Shown: positions 24,057 to 30,972 of the stretch, piece after piece
Position numbering within the stretch: position 1 is the stretch's first letter
Layout: the number at the start of each line of letters is the position of its first letter
Origin: Capnocytophaga canis
GTDB lineage: Bacteria; Bacteroidota; Bacteroidia; Flavobacteriales; Flavobacteriaceae
Reading direction: 5' to 3'
DNA length: 36,182 bases
NCBI RefSeq assembly: GCF_000827555.1
Contig: NZ_CDOI01000139.1
Span: forward strand, 1-36,182
Notes under the pieces: generated by a model
Seen by the model: the letters and a program-made list of their open reading frames with translations, nothing else
Told to the model about the DNA's origin: nothing
Database searches by the model: none
Program-made: the position numbers and the translations under genes

Positions 24057-24674
24057 ATGAAAAAATACAATCCCGATAAACACAAAAGGCGTTCTATTCG
24101 TCTGAAAGGATATGATTACAGCCGTGAAGGGTTGTATTTCATCACGATTTGTTGCCAAAACAGAGCACATTATTTTGGGGAAATCATCAATGAGGAAATG
24201 CAATTAAACGAAATAGGAGAAATTGCCCAAAAATGTTGGAGAGACATTCCCAATCATTTTAAAAATGTTTTGTTGCATACATTTGTGGTGATGCCCAATC
24301 ACATTCACGGCATAATAGAAATTGTAACCCCCGTAGGGGCAAATCAACATTTGCCCGATAATGAAATGGCAAATTACCATTTGCCCTATAATAAGGGCGA
24401 AAAATATTTCGCCCCAACAAATCAACATTTGCCCGATGATAATAAGGCGAAAGATATTTCGCCCCTACGGGGGACATCAAACACCATTGGTTCCATCGTG
24501 CGTGGTTTTAAAATTGGTGTAACCAAATGGGTGCGTTCCAATACAAATATCCATCAAATTTGGCAACGCAATTATTACGAACATATTATCCGAAATGAGG
24601 CATCGTATTTCAGAATTCACGAATACATCGAAAATAATCCTGCAAAATGGACAGAAGATTGTTTTCACAAATAA
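24057..24674 (+). CDS. REP-associated tyrosine transposase (RAYT, Y1/HUH family), copy 1
   Basis: RAYT enzymes are IS200-like Y1 HUH nucleases that recognise and process REP hairpins. This 205-residue copy has the N-terminal RRSIRLKGYDYSREGLYFIT, the HUH motif H82-I-H84 in MPNHIHGII, and the catalytic-tyrosine helix WQRNYYEHIIRNEASYF (Y173/Y174). The usual C-terminal IHEYIENNPAKW is present. ATG 24057 is used; an earlier in-frame ATG at 24030 lies inside a REP hairpin. An extra segment at about residues 91-139, absent from typical RAYTs, is encoded by REP palindromes (24328-24474) in frame. The gene is 84-90% similar by eye to copy 2 at 30973 over the ends. All catalytic residues are intact, so it may be active. 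Confidence 0.93.
   Translation: MKKYNPDKHKRRSIRLKGYDYSREGLYFITICCQNRAHYFGEIINEEMQLNEIGEIAQKCWRDIPNHFKNVLLHTFVVMPNHIHGIIEIVTPVGANQHLPDNEMANYHLPYNKGEKYFAPTNQHLPDDNKAKDISPLRGTSNTIGSIVRGFKIGVTKWVRSNTNIHQIWQRNYYEHIIRNEASYFRIHEYIENNPAKWTEDCFHK
24328..24474 (+). repeat. In-frame compound REP block inside RAYT1
   Basis: The 147-bp block (49 codons) starts CCCCCGTAGGGGC (24328-24340) and ends with its perfect complement GCCCCTACGGGGG (24462-24474). Inside are A-type hairpins (GGGCAAAT...ATTTGCCC; three copies, some partial) and B-type hairpins (GGCGAAA...TTTCGCC; two copies). They are the same families as in the intergenic REP at 23988-24046. It is translated as GANQHLPDN-, ANYHLPYN- and GEKYFAPT-type peptides between the HUH motif and the tyrosine helix. 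Confidence 0.9.
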
Positions 24675-24701
24675 CCCCGTAGAGCAAATCAACATTTATC
24701 T
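24672..24701. repeat. Decayed REP (A type) after RAYT1
   Basis: CCCCGTAGAGCAAAT-CAAC-ATTTATC matches the A-type hairpin with several substitutions that break pairing. It overlaps the RAYT1 stop region and precedes the next start codon. Confidence 0.55.
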
Positions 24702-24708
24702 AAAACTT

Positions 24709-25281
24709 ATGAACCATAAAAGTAAGGGTAAAACATTTTTTACCCCTCAATGTAAGGGCAAAAAATATTTTGCCCCAACGAAACTCTGGCTATATTTTAT
24801 CATCACAATGTCGGTGTACTTACTGATGGTTTTTATCACCATCCCCACACTGAACCGCCTTGCCAACGGACTGGATATTATTGATGTCCTTCCCTTTTAC
24901 GATAGCGAATATGTGGTGCGTCTTTTGGAATATTTGGGAAGCGAGGGCAGACATTACTATCTGTACAAGCAATTACCTGTGGATATGCTGTATCCGCTGT
25001 TGTATGCCTTTACTTACAGACGGATATTAAAGCATTTCATTGATAAATTGAACTTTAAAAGGGGAAGATGGGTGGTCTTTTTACCCATTGTAGCGGCAGT
25101 GTTTGACTACTTGGAAAATATCGGCATCGGCATATCGCTTTACCGCTTTCCGTCACTTTCGGATGCTGTTTTATCCGTATTGCCTTTTTTCAGTTTACTG
25201 AAAAACCTTTTTGTGGTGCTGTATCTGTTAGCGTTTTTCGGATTGGGAATTATGGTTTTGGTGAGAAGAAAGAAAATTTAA
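24709..25281 (+). CDS. Membrane protein (190 aa), N-terminus contains REP-encoded residues
   Basis: The family is not recognised. The product has about four hydrophobic segments (about 27-47, 85-100, 122-142 and 160-183) and conserved-looking loops such as DYLENIGIGISLYRFPS. ATG 24709 is the best start. Residues 5-24 (reading SKGKTFFTPQCKGKKYFAPT) are encoded exactly by a 60-bp REP block, and the natural protein probably read MNHK joined to KLWLYFIITM. An internal ATG at about 24808 would cut into the first TM helix and is less likely. Confidence 0.65.
   Translation: MNHKSKGKTFFTPQCKGKKYFAPTKLWLYFIITMSVYLLMVFITIPTLNRLANGLDIIDVLPFYDSEYVVRLLEYLGSEGRHYYLYKQLPVDMLYPLLYAFTYRRILKHFIDKLNFKRGRWVVFLPIVAAVFDYLENIGIGISLYRFPSLSDAVLSVLPFFSLLKNLFVVLYLLAFFGLGIMVLVRRKKI
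24721..24780 (+). repeat. In-frame REP block in membrane-protein N-terminus
   Basis: Two hairpins, GGGTAAA...TTTACCC (about 24725-24744) and GGGCAAAA...TTTTGCCC (about 24756-24775), are joined by CTCAATGTAA. The block is 60 bp (20 codons) and keeps the frame of the gene starting at 24709. The second hairpin is nearly identical to the one at 26748-26767. Confidence 0.8.
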
Positions 25282-25299
25282 AACTTAAAAACAAATATT

Positions 25300-25746
25300 A
25301 TGACAAACGGATTTAAAATCATCGGGATAGCGGTACGCACGACCAATGCCAACGGACAAGCCGCAACAGATTTGGGCAAACTTTGGGGGCAATTTATGAG
25401 CGACACCATTTCAAAAATCCCGAATACCATTTCGGAGGAAATTATCGCGATATATACTGATTATGAAAGTGATTATCAAGGAGCTTATACCGCCATTATT
25501 GGAAAGAAAGTCAGCTCGTTAGATGAAATTCCAAACGGACTGATCGGGAGAGAATTTCCTGCTACAAAGTTTCAGAAGTTCATTGCCAAAGGAGAAATGC
25601 CCAATGCCGTTATGCAGACTTGGAAAACGATTTGGGAGCAAGATGAAGTGCTGAATCGTGCTTACCACTACGATTTTGAAGTGTATGGCGAAAAATCCCA
25701 AAACGGCGATGAGTCCGAAGTGGAGGTTTTTATAAGCGTAAAGTAA
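25300..25746 (+). CDS. GyrI-like / AraC effector-binding-domain protein
   Basis: The 148-residue soluble protein has the duplicated beta-alpha-beta-beta layout of the GyrI-like small-molecule-binding domain: FKIIGIAVRTTNANGQAATD then LGKLWGQFM, with AIYTDYESDYQGAYTAIIG in the centre. EFPATKFQKFIAKGEMPNAV, then TWKTIWEQDE and HYDFEVYGE, form the C-terminal half. It stands alone, without an HTH domain, so it is probably a ligand-binding protein rather than a regulator by itself. It follows the membrane protein by 18 bp. Confidence 0.8.
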   Translation: MTNGFKIIGIAVRTTNANGQAATDLGKLWGQFMSDTISKIPNTISEEIIAIYTDYESDYQGAYTAIIGKKVSSLDEIPNGLIGREFPATKFQKFIAKGEMPNAVMQTWKTIWEQDEVLNRAYHYDFEVYGEKSQNGDESEVEVFISVK

Positions 25747-25884
25747 ACAACAAAAAAATAAACCCCACATCGCACTCATTAGATGCTTTATAGCAAAAAG
25801 AGCTGTGTAAATTTTGAGGAGGAAAATGTGTGAAAACTGTCTCATCGTATGGGATATATCGTTTAATTTTTAAAAGGAAATAAT

Positions 25885-26700
25885 ATGACGCACGAAATAC
25901 AAAACCGTAAAGGGGCAACCAAACTTGAAAACATTCCAGAACAAGTACTAAAATTATTGAACGAAGGTACAATAGAAAGCGTTAATTTGACCGAGTGGCT
26001 TGCCGTCAATCATACGGCTTTGGTGGCTACAGTGTTCCCCAAAATAGGGATTTCAAATGCGAATATTTCTGAAATTCAAGAGCTCATAGAAAATCAAAAA
26101 AAGCCATCAACGATGAATACCATCAAGTTGATTGGAGCGTTTCTTTACGAAAAATACGCAAAATCAACAGATTATTTAGCCATTTTTGAAAAATTAGCCA
26201 CACATTTGTCTGATTCGGTGCGTTGTTATGCCACTTATTTTATGGCTCTGAATACCGATTTTTCGCTTGAAAAAAAGCTCGGCTTGTTACAGCCGTTGGT
26301 GGCAGACAAGCATTTTGGGGTGCGTGAAGTGGTTTGGATGGCACTTAGACCTGAATTGAGCGAAAATTTGGCATTTTCAATTGATTTTCTATCGGTTTGG
26401 GCGGAAAATGAAGACGAAAATATCCGTCGTTTTTCTTCGGAAGCTTTGCGTCCGCGTGGGGTGTGGTGTTCGCATATCGAGACCTTGAAAAATTCACCTG
26501 AATTAGCATTGCCTATTTTGGAGAAATTAAAATCGGATTCGGCTAAATATGTGCAAGATAGCGTAGGCAATTGGCTCAATGATGCAAGTAAATCTCGCCC
26601 CGACTTTGTGCAGGAGTTGTGCAAGCGTTGGGAAAAAGAAAGCCCTACAAAATCAACGCAATATATTGTTAAAAAAGCTTTAAGAACACTTTCAAAATAG
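25885..26700 (+). CDS. DNA alkylation repair protein, AlkC/AlkD-like HEAT-repeat glycosylase
   Basis: This 271-residue protein is almost entirely helical. It has HEAT-like repeats (for example LATHLSDSVRCYATYFMAL, KHFGVREVVWMALRPEL) and the segment RRFSSEALRPRGVWCSHIET. LPILEKLKSDSAKYVQDSVG followed by NWLNDASKSRPDFV completes the family signature. Such proteins excise alkylated bases such as 3-methyladenine. The start at 25885 follows the GyrI-like gene by 138 bp that hold nothing I recognise. The catalytic role of individual residues cannot be confirmed by eye. Confidence 0.82.
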   Translation: MTHEIQNRKGATKLENIPEQVLKLLNEGTIESVNLTEWLAVNHTALVATVFPKIGISNANISEIQELIENQKKPSTMNTIKLIGAFLYEKYAKSTDYLAIFEKLATHLSDSVRCYATYFMALNTDFSLEKKLGLLQPLVADKHFGVREVVWMALRPELSENLAFSIDFLSVWAENEDENIRRFSSEALRPRGVWCSHIETLKNSPELALPILEKLKSDSAKYVQDSVGNWLNDASKSRPDFVQELCKRWEKESPTKSTQYIVKKALRTLSK

Positions 26701-26712
26701 AAAGGTAAAATA

Positions 26713-26772
26713 TTGTAAGAGCGTATTGCGTACGCTCGATAATGTAAGGGCAAAAAATATTTTGCCCCAACA
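26713..26772. repeat. Hybrid REP: one hairpin of each family
   Basis: GAGCGTA-TTGCG-TACGCTC (26719-26737) is of the C type linked to RAYT2. It is followed at once by AAGGGCAAAA...TTTTGCCCC (about 26746-26768), of the type linked to RAYT1. It fills the space between the repair gene and the DUF1697 gene. Confidence 0.8.
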
Positions 26773-26802
26773 GTGAAATAGTAAATGGTAAAAACCAAAA
26801 AT

Positions 26803-27348
26803 ATGAACACCTATATCGTCCTTTTGCGTGGTGTGATGCCCACAGGGAAAAACAAAATTCCGAGTATGGCTTTTCTGAAAGAAATTTTGGGAAAAGGCGG
26901 TTTTGTGAATGTAAAAACTTATATTCAGAGTGGAAATGTGGTCTTACAAACGGAGCTTTCCCCTGCAGGGGTGAGCAGGAAGGTACACGAACTCATTAAG
27001 GAAAACATTGGAGCAGAACTTCCTGTGATTGTAAAAACCGCTGATGAAATTGCACAAGTTTTAAGCGAAAATCCATTTACCGAAAACCACGACAGCAAAC
27101 GTGTTTTCTTTACCCTATTTAACGATGAACTACCACAAGCACTGGCAAACGAACTCAAAAAGCAGGATTTTGGCGAGGAAAAATTTGACTTTACCGAAAA
27201 AGCATTGTATATGTATCTACCAACTAATGCCAGCCGTAGTAAACTCAGTAACAATTTTTTAGAAAAGAAACTTAACATCATCGCCACCACACGCAATTTC
27301 AATACATTAACGAAGTTGGTGGCGTTGGCGGAGGAAATGGAATATTAA
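26803..27348 (+). CDS. DUF1697 protein
   Basis: The 181-residue protein begins MNTYIVLLRGVMPTGKNKIP, followed by a GGFVNVKTYIQSGNVVLQTE segment, the DUF1697 signature (Y-I-x-L-L-R-G then V-x-T-Y-I-Q-S-G-N-V). The C-terminus ends with ATTRNFNTLTKLVALA, also typical. The biochemical role is unknown. ATG 26803 is preferred to an earlier in-frame ATG at 26785 because it puts the conserved strand at the N-terminus. Confidence 0.88.
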   Translation: MNTYIVLLRGVMPTGKNKIPSMAFLKEILGKGGFVNVKTYIQSGNVVLQTELSPAGVSRKVHELIKENIGAELPVIVKTADEIAQVLSENPFTENHDSKRVFFTLFNDELPQALANELKKQDFGEEKFDFTEKALYMYLPTNASRSKLSNNFLEKKLNIIATTRNFNTLTKLVALAEEMEY

Positions 27349-27420
27349 TTCGTAATATTGTGGGATTGAATATATCCGTTCTGTAAAAGAATATCCATTT
27401 CTAAAATTTAAAAATAAAAG

Positions 27421-28053
27421 ATGATGAACAACAACCAAAATTGGATAGATAAGTGGAATCATAATTTCCAAAACAAAGAATATGTGTATGGCAAATTGCC
27501 TAATGTATTTTTGAAGGAACAGTTGGATCAGCTTCCTGCTCAAAACATTCTCTTTGCTGCCGAAGGTGAAGGCAGAAATGCGGTATATGCTGCCCAAAAA
27601 GGGTGGAAGGTTACGGCTTTTGACATCAGCGAGGAAGGGCGAAAAAAGGCACTTCAATTGGCGGACGAAGTAGGGGTAAACATTGATTATAGAATAGGCG
27701 AACTGCCTAATTTGGATTTTTCTAACCAAAATTTTGATGTGGTGGCACTGATTTACGCCCATTTTCCCGCAAAAATAAAATCTGATTATCATAAACAACT
27801 TGCAAAGCTCTTACCAGCCAATGGACTTGTGATTTTCGAGGCTTTTTCCAAAAAACATTTGGCGTACCGAGAGCAAAACCCTAAAGTAGGTGGTCCTGCC
27901 GATGAAGCTTTGCTATTTTCCATCGAAGAAATTAAAGCCGATTTTTCAGATTTTGAGTTTCTCTATCTCGAAGAACTTGAAATAGAGTTGAACGAAGGGT
28001 TACTTCATAACGGAAAAGGAGCTCTGATTCGATTTGTGGGAAGAAAGAAATAG
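27421..28053 (+). CDS. Class I SAM-dependent methyltransferase (TehB-like)
   Basis: The 210-residue enzyme starts with WIDKWNHNFQNKEYVYGKLP (the E-Y-x-Y-G-x-x-P-N motif of TehB-like methyltransferases). Motif I ILFAAEGEGRNAVYAAQKG follows, then the acidic strand end VTAFDISEEG. FDVVALIYAHFPAKIKSDYH is motif IV. Its substrate is not known; relatives methylate thiols, tellurite or small metabolites. It precedes murE by 44 bp with no terminator, so it may share a transcript with murE. Confidence 0.85.
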   Translation: MMNNNQNWIDKWNHNFQNKEYVYGKLPNVFLKEQLDQLPAQNILFAAEGEGRNAVYAAQKGWKVTAFDISEEGRKKALQLADEVGVNIDYRIGELPNLDFSNQNFDVVALIYAHFPAKIKSDYHKQLAKLLPANGLVIFEAFSKKHLAYREQNPKVGGPADEALLFSIEEIKADFSDFEFLYLEELEIELNEGLLHNGKGALIRFVGRKK

Positions 28054-28097
28054 GGAATATCAATTATGAAAGAATCTCACGCATTAAAAACAAAAAT

Positions 28098-29549
28098 ATG
28101 AACCTAAAAGACATATTACAAAACATAGAAATCATCTCCCTTTCGGGGGAAATCAATACCGAAGTAGGCGATTTGGTGCAAGACTCGCGGTTAGTTAAGC
28201 AAGGCGATGTATTCGTTGCTATAAAAGGTACGGCATCAGACGGACATCAATTCATTAGTAAAGCCATCGAAAAGGGAGCAAAAGTCATCGTTTGTGAGGA
28301 GATTCCGCAAGAAACTATTTCGGAAATCGTTTACATAAAGGTAAAAGATACTACTTCTACTTTGGCAACGATGACGAGTAATTTTTATGGAAATCCGTCG
28401 GAAAAACTCAAGTTAGTGGGGATAACAGGCACAAACGGAAAAACTACTACCACGAGTTTGCTGTATCAGTTGTTTAGAAAAGTAGGCTACAAAGTGGGAC
28501 TGATTTCTACCATCGCAATTTATGTAGATGAGCAGAAGTACGACACCAAAAACACCACACCCGACATTCTTACATTGAACAAATATCTGAAAATGATGGT
28601 CGATGCAGGTTGTCAGTATTGCTTTATGGAAGTAAGTTCGCACGGCGTGGAGCAACGACGCATCGAAGGGTTACAATTTGCAGGGGGCGTGTTTACGAAC
28701 CTCACACACGACCATTTGGACTATCACCAAACCTTTGCCAATTACCGTGATGCTAAAAAGAAGTTTTTCGACCAATTGCCCAAAACGGCTTTTGCCCTGA
28801 CAAATGTTGATGACAAAAACGGAAGTGTAATGCTCCAAAACACCAAAGCTCAAAAGAAATCGTACGCTTTGAAAACAATGGCGGATTATCGTTTGCAGAT
28901 TTTGGAAAATCAGTTTTCGGGCTTGGTACTGAAAATAGACGGACAGGAAGTTTGGACAAACCTCATCGGGCAGTTTAATGCTTATAATTTATTGGCAGTC
29001 TATGCTGTTGCGGATTTGCTCGGAGTTGAAAAAATGGAAAACCTCACGGCTTTGAGTACTTTGCAGTCGGTAGGCGGACGCTTTCAGTATTTTGTTTCGA
29101 AAGACAAAATCACGGCGATTGTGGATTACGCCCACACACCCGACGCCTTGCAAAATGTATTGGACACCATCAATAACATACGCACCAAAAACGAACAACT
29201 CATCACAGTGGTAGGTTGTGGAGGTAATCGCGACAAAAGCAAACGCCCTGTAATGGCAGATATTTCGACCAAAGAAAGTACCCGAGTGATTTTCACATCG
29301 GACAATCCGCGAGACGAAGACCCACAAACGATTTTGGACGAAATGGAAGCAGGTGTATCAGCAGAGCATTACAAAAAGTTTGTTACCATAACCGACCGCC
29401 GTCAGGCAATAAAAACCGCTTGTCAGTTTGCTCAATCAGGGGATATTATCCTCATTGCAGGCAAAGGACACGAAACCTATCAAGAAATCAAAGGTGAACG
29501 CACCCATTTTGATGATATGGAGGAAGTGAAGAAAATATTGAACGTGTAG
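28098..29549 (+). CDS. murE: UDP-MurNAc-L-Ala-D-Glu:meso-DAP ligase MurE
   Basis: MurE adds meso-diaminopimelate to the peptidoglycan stem peptide. The 483-residue protein has the N-terminal UDP-binding domain (about 1-98), the ATP-binding loop GITGTNGKTTTTS (about 108-120) and central EVSSHGVEQRRIEGL. The C-terminal domain carries DNPR at residues 402-405, the residues that select DAP over lysine. GKGHETYQEIKGERTHFDD is near the end. The stop codon TAG lies inside a REP sequence (TGTAGGGGC at 29545-29553), so the last residues may be element-derived. Its normal partner genes are about 7 kb upstream (ftsI) and 2 kb downstream (mraY). Confidence 0.97.
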   Translation: MNLKDILQNIEIISLSGEINTEVGDLVQDSRLVKQGDVFVAIKGTASDGHQFISKAIEKGAKVIVCEEIPQETISEIVYIKVKDTTSTLATMTSNFYGNPSEKLKLVGITGTNGKTTTTSLLYQLFRKVGYKVGLISTIAIYVDEQKYDTKNTTPDILTLNKYLKMMVDAGCQYCFMEVSSHGVEQRRIEGLQFAGGVFTNLTHDHLDYHQTFANYRDAKKKFFDQLPKTAFALTNVDDKNGSVMLQNTKAQKKSYALKTMADYRLQILENQFSGLVLKIDGQEVWTNLIGQFNAYNLLAVYAVADLLGVEKMENLTALSTLQSVGGRFQYFVSKDKITAIVDYAHTPDALQNVLDTINNIRTKNEQLITVVGCGGNRDKSKRPVMADISTKESTRVIFTSDNPRDEDPQTILDEMEAGVSAEHYKKFVTITDRRQAIKTACQFAQSGDIILIAGKGHETYQEIKGERTHFDDMEEVKKILNV

Positions 29550-29620
29550 GGGCGAATGACCATTTGCCTAATAAAAAAAACGATATAAGTAGGGGCAAAA
29601 AATTTTTTGCCCCTACGACA
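29545..29620. repeat. REP pair after murE, including a 28-bp perfect palindrome
   Basis: The first hairpin (29548-29570) is an A-type variant with mismatches. The second (29589-29616) runs GTAGGGGCAAAAAA into its exact complement TTTTTTGCCCCTAC with no loop, a perfect 28-bp palindrome. The pair fills the space between murE and the CPBP gene and could also serve as a terminator. Confidence 0.85.
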
Positions 29621-29638
29621 ACAAAATACAAATCAAAA

Positions 29639-30364
29639 ATGATAAAAATTTTAGCTGAATCTTTTTTGCAGGTCGTTCTGTTGCTTCCTTTTGCAATTTT
29701 ATTTCTGAAAGAAAAAAGCAAAATCAGTTTCATACGATTATTGATTTTTGTAGGTTGCTATGTGGCATATCAGTTATTTCTCGTGCTTCCGAGCATCAAT
29801 GCAGTGTTCGATGTAATAGAAAGTCGTTGGAATTGGGAAGGAAAAGCATTGGGAGTCATTTGTGGAATAAGCTGTTATTTCATTTTTAGAAGATATTTTC
29901 ACGAAAATGATTTTTTCACTTTAAAACAAAATAGAGAAAACTTAAAACCAACTCTCATTGTAGCGGTAGGATTGGTATTATTATCAACTGTGGTTTGGTT
30001 TTTATTAGGTAAATCCGAATTTAATATGGAAACATTGGCTTTTCAAATATCCTTGCCGGGCGTTGATGAAGAGATAATGTTTCGCGGAATTCTACTCGGA
30101 CTTTTGGCTTCTTCATTGAAAGAAAAAACAACTTTTGTAGGAAATCCAAGCGTTTTACTAACGGCGATTCTATTCGGATTTATGCACGGTTTGACTCTTG
30201 ATAAAAACTATGCGATTGATTTTGAACCTATTTATTTTATACAAACCACTTTTGCAGGATACCTTTGGGGGTGGATAACCCTAAAAAGTCGAAGTATATT
30301 GTTAGCGATTTTGTCCCATAATTTCAGTAATTTTTTCGGGACATTAGCTACAATGATTAAATAA
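29639..30364 (+). CDS. CPBP-family intramembrane metalloprotease
   Basis: The 241-residue membrane protein has about seven hydrophobic helices and the three CPBP/Abi motifs: EEIMFRG (E-E-x-x-x-R, about 162-168), FGFMHG (F-x-x-x-H, about 198-203) and SHNFSN (H-x-x-x-N, about 229-234). These are the zinc-binding residues of the Rce1-like glutamic protease fold. The native substrate is unknown. ATG 29639 is used; the open frame extends upstream through the REP pair but begins with REP-encoded residues and is rejected. Confidence 0.9.
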   Translation: MIKILAESFLQVVLLLPFAILFLKEKSKISFIRLLIFVGCYVAYQLFLVLPSINAVFDVIESRWNWEGKALGVICGISCYFIFRRYFHENDFFTLKQNRENLKPTLIVAVGLVLLSTVVWFLLGKSEFNMETLAFQISLPGVDEEIMFRGILLGLLASSLKEKTTFVGNPSVLLTAILFGFMHGLTLDKNYAIDFEPIYFIQTTFAGYLWGWITLKSRSILLAILSHNFSNFFGTLATMIK

Positions 30365-30385
30365 TCCATTCATTAGAAACAAAAT

Positions 30386-30931
30386 ATGAAACTAATCATA
30401 AACGAAAAATTATATCTCGAATTGGTACAATTATCTGATGCTGAAATCATTTTCAATACAATAGATACACAAAGAAAATATTTGGGCGAGTGGCTTCCGT
30501 TCGTTTCTTTTATAAAAAATGTTGCTGATGAAGAAAATTTTATAAAATCAGCTTTGGAAACGATGGAACAGACCAAAGAATACATCTTTTGCATCCGAAA
30601 AGAGGGCGAATTTGTCGGGCTTATCAGTTTTATCAAAACAGACAAACTCAATCAGAAAACTGAAATCGGTTATTGGATTTCAGAAATATACCAAAAACAA
30701 GGCATTGCAACCCAAGCCACTAAGCGAATGTGTGAATTTGCCTTTAAAGATTTGGGAATGAACCGCGTACAAATCCGTTGTGCTGTCGAGAATTTGCCAA
30801 GCAAAAACATTCCAAAGCGATTGGGATTTACCTTTGAGGGCATCGAACGGCAAGGCGAACGCGTTTCGGAAAGCGTTTTCAGAAATTTGGAAATTTACAG
30901 CAAACTGAAAGAGGAATTTTTAATACCCTAG
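30386..30931 (+). CDS. GNAT acetyltransferase, RimL-like
   Basis: The 181-residue protein has the RimJ/RimL layout: L-x-L-x-x-x-x-x-x-D start (YLELVQLSDAEIIF), central FCIRKEGEFVGLISF, and EIGYWISEIYQKQGIATQAT with the acetyl-CoA loop Q-x-x-G-I-A-T. MNRVQIRCAVENLPSKNIPK followed by RLGFTFEG is the C-terminal hallmark. It may acetylate ribosomal protein N-termini or small amines. Its TAG stop (30929-30931) is the first codon of the REP at 30929-30953. Confidence 0.88.
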   Translation: MKLIINEKLYLELVQLSDAEIIFNTIDTQRKYLGEWLPFVSFIKNVADEENFIKSALETMEQTKEYIFCIRKEGEFVGLISFIKTDKLNQKTEIGYWISEIYQKQGIATQATKRMCEFAFKDLGMNRVQIRCAVENLPSKNIPKRLGFTFEGIERQGERVSESVFRNLEIYSKLKEEFLIP

Positions 30932-30953
30932 GGGCGTAATGCTTACGCCCCTA
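30929..30953. repeat. REP (C type) upstream of RAYT2
   Basis: TAGGGGCGTAA-TGC-TTACGCCCCTA is a perfect 11-bp inverted repeat with a 3-nt loop. It begins exactly at the stop codon of the GNAT gene and lies 19 bp before the RAYT2 start. An inverted near-copy lies at 31583-31607. Confidence 0.88.
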
Positions 30954-30972
30954 CGAAAAAAACAAATCAACG

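Noticed and set aside
26235-26810. Long minus-strand frame opposite the AlkC/AlkD-like gene
   Set aside because: It is an antisense shadow of a clear coding gene and has no protein-like features of its own.
29564-29638. N-terminal extension of the CPBP protease
   Set aside because: These 25 codons are REP sequence and a short AT-rich run; ATG 29639 begins a normal hydrophobic N-terminus.
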